Origin: Chitinophaga pinensis
GTDB taxonomy: Bacteria > Bacteroidota > Bacteroidia > Chitinophagales > Chitinophagaceae
Assembly: GCA_945865645.1 (NCBI GenBank)
Contig: CAMBEI010000012.1
Location: 1 to 56,815, forward strand
Direction: 5' to 3'
Length of the DNA stretch: 56,815 nt
The notes beneath the pieces were generated by a model. That model saw nothing but the letters and a program-made list of their open reading frames with translations, searched no databases and was not told the origin of the DNA. Numbering within the stretch: the stretch's first letter is position 1; each line of letters starts with the position of its first letter. Position numbers and translations under genes: made by a program. Shown one piece after another: positions 1-8,262 of this stretch.

Positions 1-593
1 ATGGAACCTATGACGAACAAAGGGCTAAAAAGCTGCAAAGACAGGGTAAAGCGTTGAACCTGGGAGAAATAGCCTGTTCATTGTCGCACCGGAATTTATA
101 TGCAGCCATGATTGAAAACGGCTGGCAAAAAATTTTGATATTAGAAGATGATGTATTGCCCATTGTTGAAAATATGGATGAAATATCTGCTGCATTGGAA
201 GAGTTGCCGGAAGATTGGGAACTGGTTTACTTCGGCTATTTAAAACATGAAAAGGTTACTGCAGGATTAAAGGCAAAACAGTTTTTTTACAAAATATTCA
301 GCTCACTTGGCCTGATGGCCTGGAGCTATAAAATGGTTAATAATCTTTTACCAAAACCTTACTGTACACATTTAAAGAAGGCGGGATTTCACGATTGTAC
401 ACATGCTTATGCAATTACGCTGCAAGGGGCAAAAAAATTACTGGCAGCACAAACACCTGTTGTTTACCGGGCCGATGATCTTTTATCCTCAACAATTATG
501 AAGGGAGAACTGAATGCTTTTGTAACCGAGCCTAAGTTTTTTGACCAGGAAATATTTCAAAATGCTGCTATAGCATCTGAAATAAAAATGTGA
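1..593 (+). CDS. Glycosyltransferase family 25 (LPS biosynthesis), 5'-truncated
   Basis: The reading frame is open from base 3 to the TGA at 591-593, so the gene begins outside the window; the TTG at 54 lies inside the ORF and is not the start. The first residues (RAKKLQRQGKALNLGEIAC, then SLSHR) and LILEDDV match the conserved N-terminal and metal-binding regions of GT25 LPS glycosyltransferases. Enzymes of this family transfer sugars, often galactose, onto lipopolysaccharide or glycoprotein acceptors. A downstream HAYAITLQGAKKLL segment and a YRADD segment also fit. No transmembrane helix is visible. The acceptor and sugar cannot be read from sequence. Confidence 0.8.
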   Translation, partial: GTYDEQRAKKLQRQGKALNLGEIACSLSHRNLYAAMIENGWQKILILEDDVLPIVENMDEISAALEELPEDWELVYFGYLKHEKVTAGLKAKQFFYKIFSSLGLMAWSYKMVNNLLPKPYCTHLKKAGFHDCTHAYAITLQGAKKLLAAQTPVVYRADDLLSSTIMKGELNAFVTEPKFFDQEIFQNAAIASEIKM

Positions 594-714
594 TCAGATG
601 TTATGAATCAACTTTTGTAGCTCTTCAGTATTTTCCGAATTCTACGACTTTAAGTTATTCATCATTTGTATTAGGATCTTTTAACGGGAAAAGAAATACA
701 GGCATGTTAAAATG

Positions 715-1437
715 CTATTGCATTGCATCAATCTTTTTTTTAAGTGCATTAGCCATTTTCTCATTAATTTTATTTAATTTTTCATGCATCTCCATCGCGC
801 TAGCTTTATCTTTTAACTCAGTATAACAAAATCCTGAATATAGATAAGCTAGGTCAACCTCAGAAACAGCTAAGTTTTTTTTAAATTGTTCAATACCTTC
901 TGTAAATTTTTGACTCCCCCGGTAGGCATGTCCTAATTCATTATAAGCTGGCTTATAGGTATTATCAACCTCAAGGGCTTTTGCAGCGAAGTTTATAGCG
1001 TTGTCGTATTCTTTTTTTGCATTGTAAACCCAGGCTAACCCATACCATATATCTTTATTTCTAGTATCAATTGCTACTGCCTTTGTATAATAAAAAATAG
1101 AAGAATCAAAATTTTGCTTCGTGTCTCTATAGAGTTTACCCATTGCAATTAATGCTTCTGTGTATTTTGAATTTATAGAAATTGCTATTTTATAGGCGGT
1201 AATAGCGTTATCTGTATTTCCTATTTTTAAAAAAATATTTCCCATTTCTACATAAGCTGAATCAAAATATTTGTTTAGAGAAATTGCTTTATTGAAAGCA
1301 TCTAGTGCTTCTGTAAATTTATCAGTATTTCTAAATTGTATTCCTGTCTTAAAATAAAATGTTACATTTTTTACTTGACTATGGGCAGTAGAAAAAAATA
1401 ATAAGGCAATAAGAAAAGGCAATAACTGTTTTAGCAT
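715..1437 (-). CDS. Secreted tetratricopeptide repeat protein
   Basis: About 240 residues. The N-terminus MLKQLLPFLIALLFFSTAHS is a signal peptide, followed by about six consecutive TPR units (for example YVEMGNIFLKIGNTDNAITA). I prefer the ATG at 1437 to the upstream TTG at 1458, because the signal peptide then starts at residue 1 and a promoter-like box, TTATTTTG on the minus strand at 1456-1463, sits just upstream. TPR proteins are scaffolds for protein-protein contacts, here presumably periplasmic. It is divergent from the small membrane protein at 1556. The partner is unknown. Confidence 0.8.
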   Translation of the reverse strand: MLKQLLPFLIALLFFSTAHSQVKNVTFYFKTGIQFRNTDKFTEALDAFNKAISLNKYFDSAYVEMGNIFLKIGNTDNAITAYKIAISINSKYTEALIAMGKLYRDTKQNFDSSIFYYTKAVAIDTRNKDIWYGLAWVYNAKKEYDNAINFAAKALEVDNTYKPAYNELGHAYRGSQKFTEGIEQFKKNLAVSEVDLAYLYSGFCYTELKDKASAMEMHEKLNKINEKMANALKKKIDAMQ

Positions 1438-1538
1438 AAAAATAACTGTTTGTTGCAAAATAAAACTTTCTATAGTTTTTAAGCAATTTAAGTCAATAAA
1501 TTTTGTTAAACAGCTAGTTCAATTAGCTCAGACTATCC

Positions 1539-1546
1539 TAACTTTG
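1539..1546 (+). promoter_or_regulatory. Bacteroidota-type -7 box TAACTTTG
   Basis: Exact match to the TAnnTTTG -7 consensus of Bacteroidota housekeeping promoters, 9 nt before the ATG at 1556, which predicts a 5'-leader of about 5 nt. It overlaps an in-frame TTG at 1544, so the ATG is the better start for the gene. No convincing -33 TTTG is seen. Confidence 0.5.
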
Positions 1547-1555
1547 CTATCTCAG

Positions 1556-1798
1556 ATGAAATATATTTTTAGTATCATATTTGTATTCTTTTTCTTTCTG
1601 TTATTTTATATAACAGCAACAGCACAATGCTCTATTTGCGCTAAAACTGCTTTACAAATGGGCGAAAAGCCTGCACAAGGGATGAATACGGCTATTTTAT
1701 ATTTAATGATGGCGCCTTTTGTTATAGTAGGCATTATTAGCTATAGATGGTGGAAAGGGAATAAGAAGTTTGAGGAAGAAGAGCGCAGTGGGCAGTAA
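1556..1798 (+). CDS. Small membrane protein with N-terminal CSIC cysteine pair
   Basis: 80 residues. A hydrophobic leader (about residues 3-23, ending TATAQ) is followed at once by CSICAKTALQMGEKPAQGMN, then a second hydrophobic segment (ILYLMMAPFVIVGIISY) and a charged tail. The pattern of a Cys-x-x-Cys just after a signal sequence plus one transmembrane helix is one I associate with conserved small Bacteroidota proteins of unknown function. The cysteines would face the periplasm and could bind metal or be redox active, but this is inference. The last codons lie inside an inverted repeat (1785-1842), so the C-terminal residues SGQ may be recent. Confidence 0.7.
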   Translation: MKYIFSIIFVFFFFLLFYITATAQCSICAKTALQMGEKPAQGMNTAILYLMMAPFVIVGIISYRWWKGNKKFEEEERSGQ

Positions 1799-1842
1799 GC
1801 AACAGCATACTCCCCCATTGCCAACTGTTAACTGCGGACTGC
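1785..1842. repeat. Inverted array of GCAGT 7-mers between convergent genes
   Basis: Left arm GCAGTGGGCAGT (1785-1796) and right arm ACTGCGGACTGC (1831-1842) are complementary at 10 of 12 positions. The right side is a 7-bp periodic array, CAACTGT-TAACTGC-GGACTGC (1822-1842). The left arm includes the stop codon of the gene ending at 1798; the right arm ends 4 bp before the meaB stop. It could form a stem with a 34-nt loop and act as a bidirectional terminator, or be a copy of a dispersed repeat. Confidence 0.5.
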
Positions 1843-1845
1843 TAT

Positions 1846-2739
1846 TCAGTAATAATTTTTAATAAAGGCATATAAATTAAAATCCTTCCCCGCTTCTTCA
1901 ATTTTTTGTTTCAGCATAGTTTTATCAATTGTCATCATTTTCTTTTGTTGTATAAGGTGAAAAGCTTTTTCAGCAAGTAACCAGGACCTTTTTTCATTCT
2001 CTTTTATTCGGCTGAAAGAGACGGTAATTGTTTTCAATAATTCAACAACACCTTCTTTATGCGAAGCAATGGTTTTAATTACCGGCACCGGCATAGTGTG
2101 ATTGTGAAAAGCAGGCGCCAGCATCAATCTTAAATTCTTTACAAACAGATCGGCATCGGGTCTGTCGGCTTTATTTACCACAAACACATCAGCTATCTCC
2201 ATCAACCCCGCTTTCATGGTTTGAACTTCATCACCTGCTTCGGGTACAACAACCACAATTGTAATATCGGCAAGTCCGGCTATCTCAATTTCACTTTGAC
2301 CTACACCAACAGTTTCTACAATGATATAATCAAAGGGCGCCGTTTTCATCAGATCACTTATCTCTATTATTTTAGGATGTAACCCGCCTAAAGAACCCCT
2401 TGTGGCTAATGAACGTATAAAAACTTTTGGGTTGTTATACCATTCACTCATCCTAATACGGTCGCCAAGTAGCGCACCTAAGTTAAATGGGGAGGAAGGA
2501 TCAACACAAATAACGGCAACAGATTTTCCTTCAGAAACTAATACCCCAATTAAAGCGTCAACGAGGGTGCTTTTGCCAGCCCCTGGGGGTCCGGTAATAC
2601 CAATAATGCTTGCTTTAGAAGGTGGTAGTTGTTGTAATAGCTCTTCATAATGAGCTACTTCATTCTCAATATAGGAAATGCATCGGGCAAGTGTTTTTGT
2701 ATTGCCTTGTATAATTTCATCTATCTGTTGTTCCCACAT
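1846..2739 (-). CDS. meaB: MeaB/ArgK-type G3E GTPase, methylmalonyl-CoA mutase chaperone
   Basis: 297 residues. Walker A GPPGAGKST at residues 50-58, the CVDPSSPFNLGALLGDRIRM region, ETVGVGQSE switch and the NKAD guanine-specificity motif are all present. MeaB loads and protects the adenosylcobalamin cofactor of methylmalonyl-CoA mutase and uses GTP. It is slightly shorter than the usual 320-330 residues, mostly in the N-terminal helical part. The mutase genes are not in this window. Its start lies 70 bp from the start of the divergent GT2 gene. Confidence 0.93.
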   Translation of the reverse strand: MWEQQIDEIIQGNTKTLARCISYIENEVAHYEELLQQLPPSKASIIGITGPPGAGKSTLVDALIGVLVSEGKSVAVICVDPSSPFNLGALLGDRIRMSEWYNNPKVFIRSLATRGSLGGLHPKIIEISDLMKTAPFDYIIVETVGVGQSEIEIAGLADITIVVVVPEAGDEVQTMKAGLMEIADVFVVNKADRPDADLFVKNLRLMLAPAFHNHTMPVPVIKTIASHKEGVVELLKTITVSFSRIKENEKRSWLLAEKAFHLIQQKKMMTIDKTMLKQKIEEAGKDFNLYAFIKNYY

Positions 2740-2796
2740 TCAACAAATTTCATTTTTCTGCAGTCAAATACCAAATTATCCATGATTTTTTTATTG

Positions 2797-2804
2797 TTTC
2801 TTTG
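2797..2804 (+). promoter_or_regulatory. Near-consensus -7 box TTTCTTTG abutting a start codon
   Basis: Seven of eight positions match a TAnnTTTG box (A to T at position 2). It ends 4 nt before the ATG at 2809, so transcription would begin at or next to the start codon. It supports starting the GT2 gene at 2809 and is one of five genes in the window with this geometry. Confidence 0.35.
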
Positions 2805-2808
2805 TACA

Positions 2809-3549
2809 ATGAATATTTCGGTTGTTATTATTACAAAAGATGAAGGGCATATTATAGCCAATACGCTGCAAAGTTTACAAAGTGTAACCAATGATATAAT
2901 TATTGTTGATAGTGGTAGTATCGATGACACTATTGCTATTTGTAAAAAACACAATGCGCTCGTTTTTGAAACAGCATGGGCTGGTTATGGTATTAATAAA
3001 AATAAAGGCATAGAATTAGCAAAGCATGATTGGATATTAAGCTTAGATGCGGATGAAGCCATTGATAAAGAATTGCAACAAAGTCTTTTGCAACTTTCAC
3101 TAACAAATGAGGAAGAAGTATTTGATATATGTTTTAAAAATTTCTTTTGTAATAAATGGATTCGTTTTGGAGAATGGGGTTTTGATACCCATATTCGACT
3201 CTTTAACCGAAAAAAAGTACAATGGAATAATGTGGCTGTGCATGAGAATTTGGTTTTTTCTGCAAACGTTGTTATAACTAAACTAAAAGGAAATATTTTA
3301 CATTATACGGTGCATAACCAACAGGAGCATACTGCCAAAACTGATTATTATGCCCGAATGAGTGCAAAGAAGTACGCCGAAGCAGGGAAAAGAACTAATA
3401 TTTTTAAACAATTTTTTTCAGCATTATTTACATTTACACAACATTATTTTTTTAGGCTTGGTTTTTTGGATGGCAAAGAAGGTTTTATTATTGCTAAAGC
3501 TACGGCACGTTATACTTTTTTAAAGTATAAATATATGCGGGTAAAATAG
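2809..3549 (+). CDS. Glycosyltransferase family 2 (LPS core type)
   Basis: 246 residues when started at the ATG encoding MNISVVIITKDEGHI; the open frame extends upstream to 2650 but that part overlaps meaB and its divergent promoter region. The GT-A signature is complete: VVIITKDE, IVDSGSIDDT, and the metal-binding DAD at residues 80-82 in LSLDADEA, followed by WGFDTHIRLFNRKK and VHENLVF. This resembles the WaaE/KdtX-like beta-1,4-glucosyltransferases of LPS core assembly. A hydrophobic/aromatic C-terminal segment suggests membrane association. The exact sugar is not predictable. Confidence 0.85.
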   Translation: MNISVVIITKDEGHIIANTLQSLQSVTNDIIIVDSGSIDDTIAICKKHNALVFETAWAGYGINKNKGIELAKHDWILSLDADEAIDKELQQSLLQLSLTNEEEVFDICFKNFFCNKWIRFGEWGFDTHIRLFNRKKVQWNNVAVHENLVFSANVVITKLKGNILHYTVHNQQEHTAKTDYYARMSAKKYAEAGKRTNIFKQFFSALFTFTQHYFFRLGFLDGKEGFIIAKATARYTFLKYKYMRVK

Positions 3550-3604
3550 GTTGCTGGTTTTAATTTTTTAAATAAGTAAATTTTAAATTTCTAAACTAAT
3601 TATC

Positions 3605-4333
3605 ATGATAAAAACTATTTGCTTCGATTTTGGTAATACTCGTTTAAAGGCAGCTGTTTTTGAGAATGAAAATTTTGTTGAAGAAATTATTTTACTAAAC
3701 AACGAAAGGTCAACTATTGAAAAATTATTAACAGATTACAAACCCCAGAAAACAATTTTATCTTCTGTAATAGATCATAATATTGAAATAGAAAATGTAC
3801 TGGCTGCTCATTCGGTATTTCATAAACTATCACATTTAACCAAAGTAAATTTTACAACCCCGGTAGGGAAGCCAGAAACAATAGGTGCAGATAGATTGGC
3901 AATTTCGGCAGCTGCTGTTCATTTTTATCCTGGAAAAAATACTTTAGTTATTGCTTTAGGTAGCTGTATTACTTATAATTTTATAAATCAGTATAATGAA
4001 TTTATTGGGGGTAGTATTTCGCCAGGCATGGAAATGCGCTTTAAAGCTATGCAGTTGTTTACGGCAAAACTACCTTTGGTGCAAAAAGACTGGAACTTCC
4101 CACTAATTGGCTACGATACCAAAACAAATATGCAAAGTGGCGTAATAGGTGGAATTACCTATGAAATAGATGGATTTATTGATGAATATTCCTTAAAATA
4201 CAGCAACTTTAACGCGGTTTTAACCGGGGGCGATACAAGCTATTTTGCCGGACAACTTAAAAACAAGATATTTGCCGACTCTAATTTCTTATTTAAAGGA
4301 TTGTATGCACTTAGTGAATTTAACAATGGCTAA
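3605..4333 (+). CDS. coaX: Type III pantothenate kinase
   Basis: 242 residues of the ASKHA fold. DFGNTRLK (residues 8-15) is the phosphate loop; GADR at 94-97 carries the catalytic aspartate; ITYNFINQYNEFIGGSISPG and TGGDT are later ATP and pantothenate elements. It performs the first step of coenzyme A synthesis, phosphorylating pantothenate. The 3' end overlaps the next start (ATGGCTAA, 4326-4333), so the two are probably translationally coupled. Confidence 0.95.
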   Translation: MIKTICFDFGNTRLKAAVFENENFVEEIILLNNERSTIEKLLTDYKPQKTILSSVIDHNIEIENVLAAHSVFHKLSHLTKVNFTTPVGKPETIGADRLAISAAAVHFYPGKNTLVIALGSCITYNFINQYNEFIGGSISPGMEMRFKAMQLFTAKLPLVQKDWNFPLIGYDTKTNMQSGVIGGITYEIDGFIDEYSLKYSNFNAVLTGGDTSYFAGQLKNKIFADSNFLFKGLYALSEFNNG

Positions 4334-5654
4334 AATTTTAATTGTATTATTTGTGGCTTGTAGCTTACATATGAGTCTAATTGCACAAGAAAATTCACCT
4401 TATTCTAGATATGGTTTGGGCGATCTTACTCCTAATAAAAATATATTATCCAGAGGTATGGGTGGTATTGCTGCGGGGGTGGCCGATAATAGGAGTATTA
4501 ATTTTACAAATCCGGCTTCTTTAAGTTTTATAACCAATACAATCTTGGATGTGGGTGCCGATATAGATTATCGAATTTTAAAAAGCACAAATCCAGCAAA
4601 AAAATTCACCTCGGCTAATACCTATATGTCCTATTTACAACTGGCAGTTCCATTAACTACCGCTAAAATGGCAAAAAAAGAAATGCTTTGGGCAATGAGT
4701 TTTGGAATAAAGCCCTTAACTAGTATTAATTATAAGATTGAAAAAAATGATCGTCTTGCTGGCATTGATACTTTAAATACATTATATGAAGGTACGGGTG
4801 GTGTAAATCAAGCATTTTTTGGAACAGGGTTTAAGTATAAAAATTTTAGTCTTGGTTTTAATGCAGGTTATATGTTTGGCAGTAAAAATTTTAGTACTAA
4901 ACTTAGTTTTATTAATGATAGTACTTTTTATTACAACTCTAATTCTGAAACTAAAACAACATTTGGCGGCTTATTTATTAACGGGGGCATGCAGTATGAT
5001 ATTGCGCTAGCAAAAGATGAAAAGCAGTGGGTAACAAAAAATTTAAAAGTGGGTGTTTATGGTAACATGCGGCAGAATGTTAATGCAAAAAAAGATGTAC
5101 TAAGACAAATAATTTATTCCGATCAGAATGGCAGTTATATTCAGTTGGATAGTGTGTATGAAGAAAAAGAGGTGAAGGGCACTATTACTTTTCCTGCTAT
5201 GATTGGTATGGGTTTAGCTTACCAAGATGCTCATTGGTTAATCGGTGCCGATTTTGAATATGGTAACTGGAGTGGGTATCGTTTTTATGGTCAAACAGAT
5301 CAGGTGCAAAATAGCTGGATTTTTAGGGCAGGAGCACAGTTTTATCCTGCCAAGGAAAATACACTGGTTAAAAATTATTTTAATTTTGTAAAATATAGGA
5401 CCGGTTTATATTACGGAACCGATTATATAAAGATTAATGCAAATAGGCCCGAATATGGATTTACGATTGGAGCTGGGTTACCATTAACTTCTTTAAAACG
5501 GATAAGTTATACAGGCGAATATGTGGTTTTAAACACCGCATTAGAACTTGCTAACAGAGGTAACAAAGAAACTAACGTTCGTGAAAATATTGTTCGGTTT
5601 AGCATTGGCGTATCCATGAATGCCCGTTGGTTTCAAAAGCCTAAATACAATTAA
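4326..5654 (+). CDS. Outer-membrane beta-barrel protein of unknown function
   Basis: 442 residues from the ATG overlapping coaX. A signal peptide (IVLFVACSLHMSLIAQ) is followed by NSPYSRYGLGDLTPNKN and a glycine-rich GMGGIAAGVADNRSINFTNP segment, then alternating amphipathic strands to the end, as in FadL/PorV-like Bacteroidota barrels. The NPASL and SRYG motifs recur in proteins encoded next to coaX and lptC. It may be an envelope assembly or transport porin, but no function is established here. The longer frame back to 4245 lies inside coaX and is rejected. Confidence 0.75.
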   Translation: MAKILIVLFVACSLHMSLIAQENSPYSRYGLGDLTPNKNILSRGMGGIAAGVADNRSINFTNPASLSFITNTILDVGADIDYRILKSTNPAKKFTSANTYMSYLQLAVPLTTAKMAKKEMLWAMSFGIKPLTSINYKIEKNDRLAGIDTLNTLYEGTGGVNQAFFGTGFKYKNFSLGFNAGYMFGSKNFSTKLSFINDSTFYYNSNSETKTTFGGLFINGGMQYDIALAKDEKQWVTKNLKVGVYGNMRQNVNAKKDVLRQIIYSDQNGSYIQLDSVYEEKEVKGTITFPAMIGMGLAYQDAHWLIGADFEYGNWSGYRFYGQTDQVQNSWIFRAGAQFYPAKENTLVKNYFNFVKYRTGLYYGTDYIKINANRPEYGFTIGAGLPLTSLKRISYTGEYVVLNTALELANRGNKETNVRENIVRFSIGVSMNARWFQKPKYN

Positions 5655-5697
5655 TATATTACCAGGAATTATTTAATAATACCTACAATACTATTTG

Positions 5698-6324
5698 ATG
5701 GCAGTAGAGTTTCAAAGCATATCATTGTATTTACAGCGCAATACGCTTCGGAGTATTATTTATATCTTTTTGCGTTTAATAATTCTCAGTATTTTTATAA
5801 TTATAGTTTTATCTTCCTGTGGTAATAGTGATAAAGAATTAAGTGAATACAATAGCAAAAATTTAGGTATTGAAGAAATACTAAATGTACAAATTAATTA
5901 TACATTAGGGGGGAAGGCTAAAGCAAAGCTCTCATCCCCGCTTATGTTAAGGGTGCAGGAAGTAAATCCGTATGTTGAGTTTACCAAAAAAATGCATGTT
6001 GATTTTTTTAATGAAATTGGAGCGGTAGACAGTCGGCTGGATGCTAGATACGGAAAATACTTTGAGCTTGAAAGCAAAGTGTTTTTAAAGGATAGCGTGA
6101 AAGTAGTTAATGTACTTGGGGATACTTTATATTGCAATGAATTGTGGTGGGATAGAAATAAAAAAGGCTGCGAATTTTATACGGATAAACCTGTAAGAAT
6201 TAGACGTAAAATGCAGATAATTGATGGCGTAGGAATGGATGCAAGTCAGGATTTTAAAGCATGGCATATTATTAATCCTGTTGGGGTAATTAGTATTCCA
6301 AATTCACAATTTTCCTCAAATTAA
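5698..6324 (+). CDS. lptC: LPS export periplasmic protein LptC, lipoprotein form
   Basis: 208 residues from the ATG at 5698 (a TTG lies one codon earlier). The N-terminal hydrophobic segment ends in VLSSCGNS, a lipobox, so this LptC is probably a lipoprotein rather than a simple bitopic protein. The rest shows the LptC/OstA beta-jellyroll pattern (VNVLGDTLYCNELWWDRNKK, IIDGVGMDASQDFKAWHI). LptC bridges the inner-membrane LptB2FG exporter to LptA. It is 43 bp after the beta-barrel gene, so coaX, barrel and lptC may be one unit. Confidence 0.85.
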   Translation: MAVEFQSISLYLQRNTLRSIIYIFLRLIILSIFIIIVLSSCGNSDKELSEYNSKNLGIEEILNVQINYTLGGKAKAKLSSPLMLRVQEVNPYVEFTKKMHVDFFNEIGAVDSRLDARYGKYFELESKVFLKDSVKVVNVLGDTLYCNELWWDRNKKGCEFYTDKPVRIRRKMQIIDGVGMDASQDFKAWHIINPVGVISIPNSQFSSN

Positions 6325-6445
6325 TTTTTTAAACAAATTAAATCTGAATTTGTTATTTTGGGAATAATAACTTACGGTCGTAATTTTATTCTAATAATGT
6401 AAAACATATACGGAACAGTATCTTAGTAAGACATTAAACATACTT

Positions 6446-7435
6446 ATGGAATATCGTCGTTTAGGAAAATCAGGATTACAACTAAGTGTACTTTCATTTG
6501 GCAGCTGGGTAAGCTTTAGTAAACAAATAAATGATAAAACAGCCGATGAATTAATGGGTGTTGCTTATGATAATGGGGTTAATTTTTTTGATAATGCCGA
6601 AGTATATGCGTTAGGCGAAAGTGAGAAAATGATGGGGCGGGTATTAAAAAATAAAAAATGGGATCGCAGTTCTTATGTTGTTTCTTCTAAAGCTTTTTGG
6701 GGGTGGAGGGGAAAAGCCAATAAACCAAATCAAACCGGTTGTAGCCGTAAGCATTTATTAGAAGCCTGTGAGGAAGCGTTACACAGATTACAAGTTGATT
6801 ATTTAGATTTATTTTATTGCCATCGCCCTGATAAAAACACGCCTATAGAAGAAACTGTATGGGCAATGAATCACCTTATTCAACAGGGCAAAATAATGTA
6901 TTGGGGCACTAGCGAATGGAGCGGTGTAGAAATTATGGAAGCGCATCGAGTGGCAGAAAAATTAAAATTGATTGGTCCTACTATGGAACAACCACAATAC
7001 AATTTATTTGAACGTGATAAAATTGAAAAAGAATTTTTAGAAATTTATAAAAATATTGGACTTGGCACCACTATTTGGAGCCCTTTGGCATCGGGACTTT
7101 TAACTGGCAAGTATAATGATAGCATTCCAAAAGGCAGTCGCTTTGCATTAGAGGGGTTTGATTGGTTAAAAGAAAGATGGGTGATGGATCATAAAATAAA
7201 AAAAGTAAAGAAGTTGAATGATCTATCTGCAAAGCTAGGCGTAAGCAGCGCTTCTTTAAGCATTGCTTGGTGTATAAAAAATACAAATGTAAGCACTGCT
7301 ATTTTAGGGGCTACAAAAAAATCACAATTGCTAGATAATTTAAAAGCATTGGAAGTGGTTACTTTATTAACGCCAGATGTGATAGAGAAAATTGAAAATA
7401 TTATGAAAACAAAACCCGTACTTCCCGATTTTTAA
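6446..7435 (+). CDS. Aldo/keto reductase, potassium-channel beta-subunit-like group
   Basis: 329 residues, (beta/alpha)8 barrel. The catalytic tetrad is Asp49, Tyr54 (FFDNAEVY), Lys82 (SSKAF) and His126 (YCHRPD). The C-terminal ILGATKKSQLLDNLKALE is the NADPH-binding end. The overall match is to the KCNAB/YghZ group, which reduces aldehydes such as methylglyoxal using NADPH. It is cytosolic. The arsC-like gene follows 1 nt after the stop, forming a run with OsmC that looks like a small electrophile or oxidant response unit. Confidence 0.9.
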   Translation: MEYRRLGKSGLQLSVLSFGSWVSFSKQINDKTADELMGVAYDNGVNFFDNAEVYALGESEKMMGRVLKNKKWDRSSYVVSSKAFWGWRGKANKPNQTGCSRKHLLEACEEALHRLQVDYLDLFYCHRPDKNTPIEETVWAMNHLIQQGKIMYWGTSEWSGVEIMEAHRVAEKLKLIGPTMEQPQYNLFERDKIEKEFLEIYKNIGLGTTIWSPLASGLLTGKYNDSIPKGSRFALEGFDWLKERWVMDHKIKKVKKLNDLSAKLGVSSASLSIAWCIKNTNVSTAILGATKKSQLLDNLKALEVVTLLTPDVIEKIENIMKTKPVLPDF

Positions 7436-7436
7436 T

Positions 7437-7808
7437 ATGGCTCAAATAATTGTATATGGCATTCCTAATTGTGATACCATAAAAAAGACTTTAACATTTT
7501 TTACAAATAAAAAAATTAAAATTAAATTTTGGGATTATAAAAAATTAGGAATTACTAATGAGAAACTAACTAACTGGTGTAACAATTTAGGGTGGCAAGC
7601 GTTGTTAAATAAAAAAAGTACAAGTTGGCGTGCTTTAACTTTAGGCGAACAAGAAAAAATAATCGATATAGATTCAGCAATAAAATTAATGATAAAAAAT
7701 ACAAGCATTATTAAAAGACCGGTTATAGAGAATGGTAAAAAAATACTCGTTGGGTTAACCGAATTAGAATTTAAAACAAAATTTAAAACAAAAACTAAAA
7801 TAAAATGA
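7437..7808 (+). CDS. ArsC/Spx-family thioredoxin-fold protein (YffB-like)
   Basis: 123 residues. YGIPNCDTIKK places the single active cysteine at residue 12, and KRPVIENGKKILVG is the conserved arginine-containing loop of ArsC/YffB proteins. There is no CxxC, unlike Spx. The family includes glutathione-dependent arsenate reductases and YffB proteins of unknown role; with no ars genes nearby, the YffB-like assignment is preferred. The stop overlaps the next start (ATGA, 7805-7808). Confidence 0.85.
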   Translation: MAQIIVYGIPNCDTIKKTLTFFTNKKIKIKFWDYKKLGITNEKLTNWCNNLGWQALLNKKSTSWRALTLGEQEKIIDIDSAIKLMIKNTSIIKRPVIENGKKILVGLTELEFKTKFKTKTKIK

Positions 7809-8215
7809 AACGTAATGCAACAGCCGTTTGGAACGGAACAGGTAAAGAAGGCACTGGTCATTTAACCACGCAAAGCACAACTTTAAACAAAACGCAGTAT
7901 TCTTACACCTCTCGTTTTGAGGATGGCATTGGTACAAATCCTGAGGAGTTATTAGCCGCTGCTCATGCAGGCTGTTTTACCATGAAACTAACTTTTATTT
8001 TAAATGCTGCCGGCTTTACCCCTGATGAAATTGAAACTAAGTGTGACATAACTTTACAAGATGGCTCTATCACAGAATCGCATTTGAATATAAAAGGATC
8101 AGTGCCAGGTGTTAGTCAGCAACAGTTTGATGCAGCAGTTTTAGATGCAAAAGAAAATTGCCTTATTTCTAAATTATACAACACACATATTACCCACGAG
8201 GCGGTATTATTATAA
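7805..8215 (+). CDS. OsmC-family peroxiredoxin
   Basis: 136 residues, translationally coupled to the ArsC-like gene by an ATGA overlap. The two redox cysteines are at about residues 57 (AAHAGCFTMKL) and 119 (ENCLISKL), as expected for OsmC/Ohr thiol peroxidases that reduce organic hydroperoxides. The short form and the N-terminal TAVWNGTGKEG are typical of the OsmC rather than Ohr subgroup. It is likely cytosolic. Confidence 0.92.
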   Translation: MKRNATAVWNGTGKEGTGHLTTQSTTLNKTQYSYTSRFEDGIGTNPEELLAAAHAGCFTMKLTFILNAAGFTPDEIETKCDITLQDGSITESHLNIKGSVPGVSQQQFDAAVLDAKENCLISKLYNTHITHEAVLL

Positions 8216-8262
8216 TAAAAGGTTAGTTAAATAAATGGCACCTTAAATTAAATGTAGTTACC

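Noticed and set aside
590..826. 78-codon plus-strand ORF after the GT25 gene
   Set aside because: Overlaps the TPR gene in antisense, no family similarity, hydrophobic composition expected of AT-rich shadow frames.
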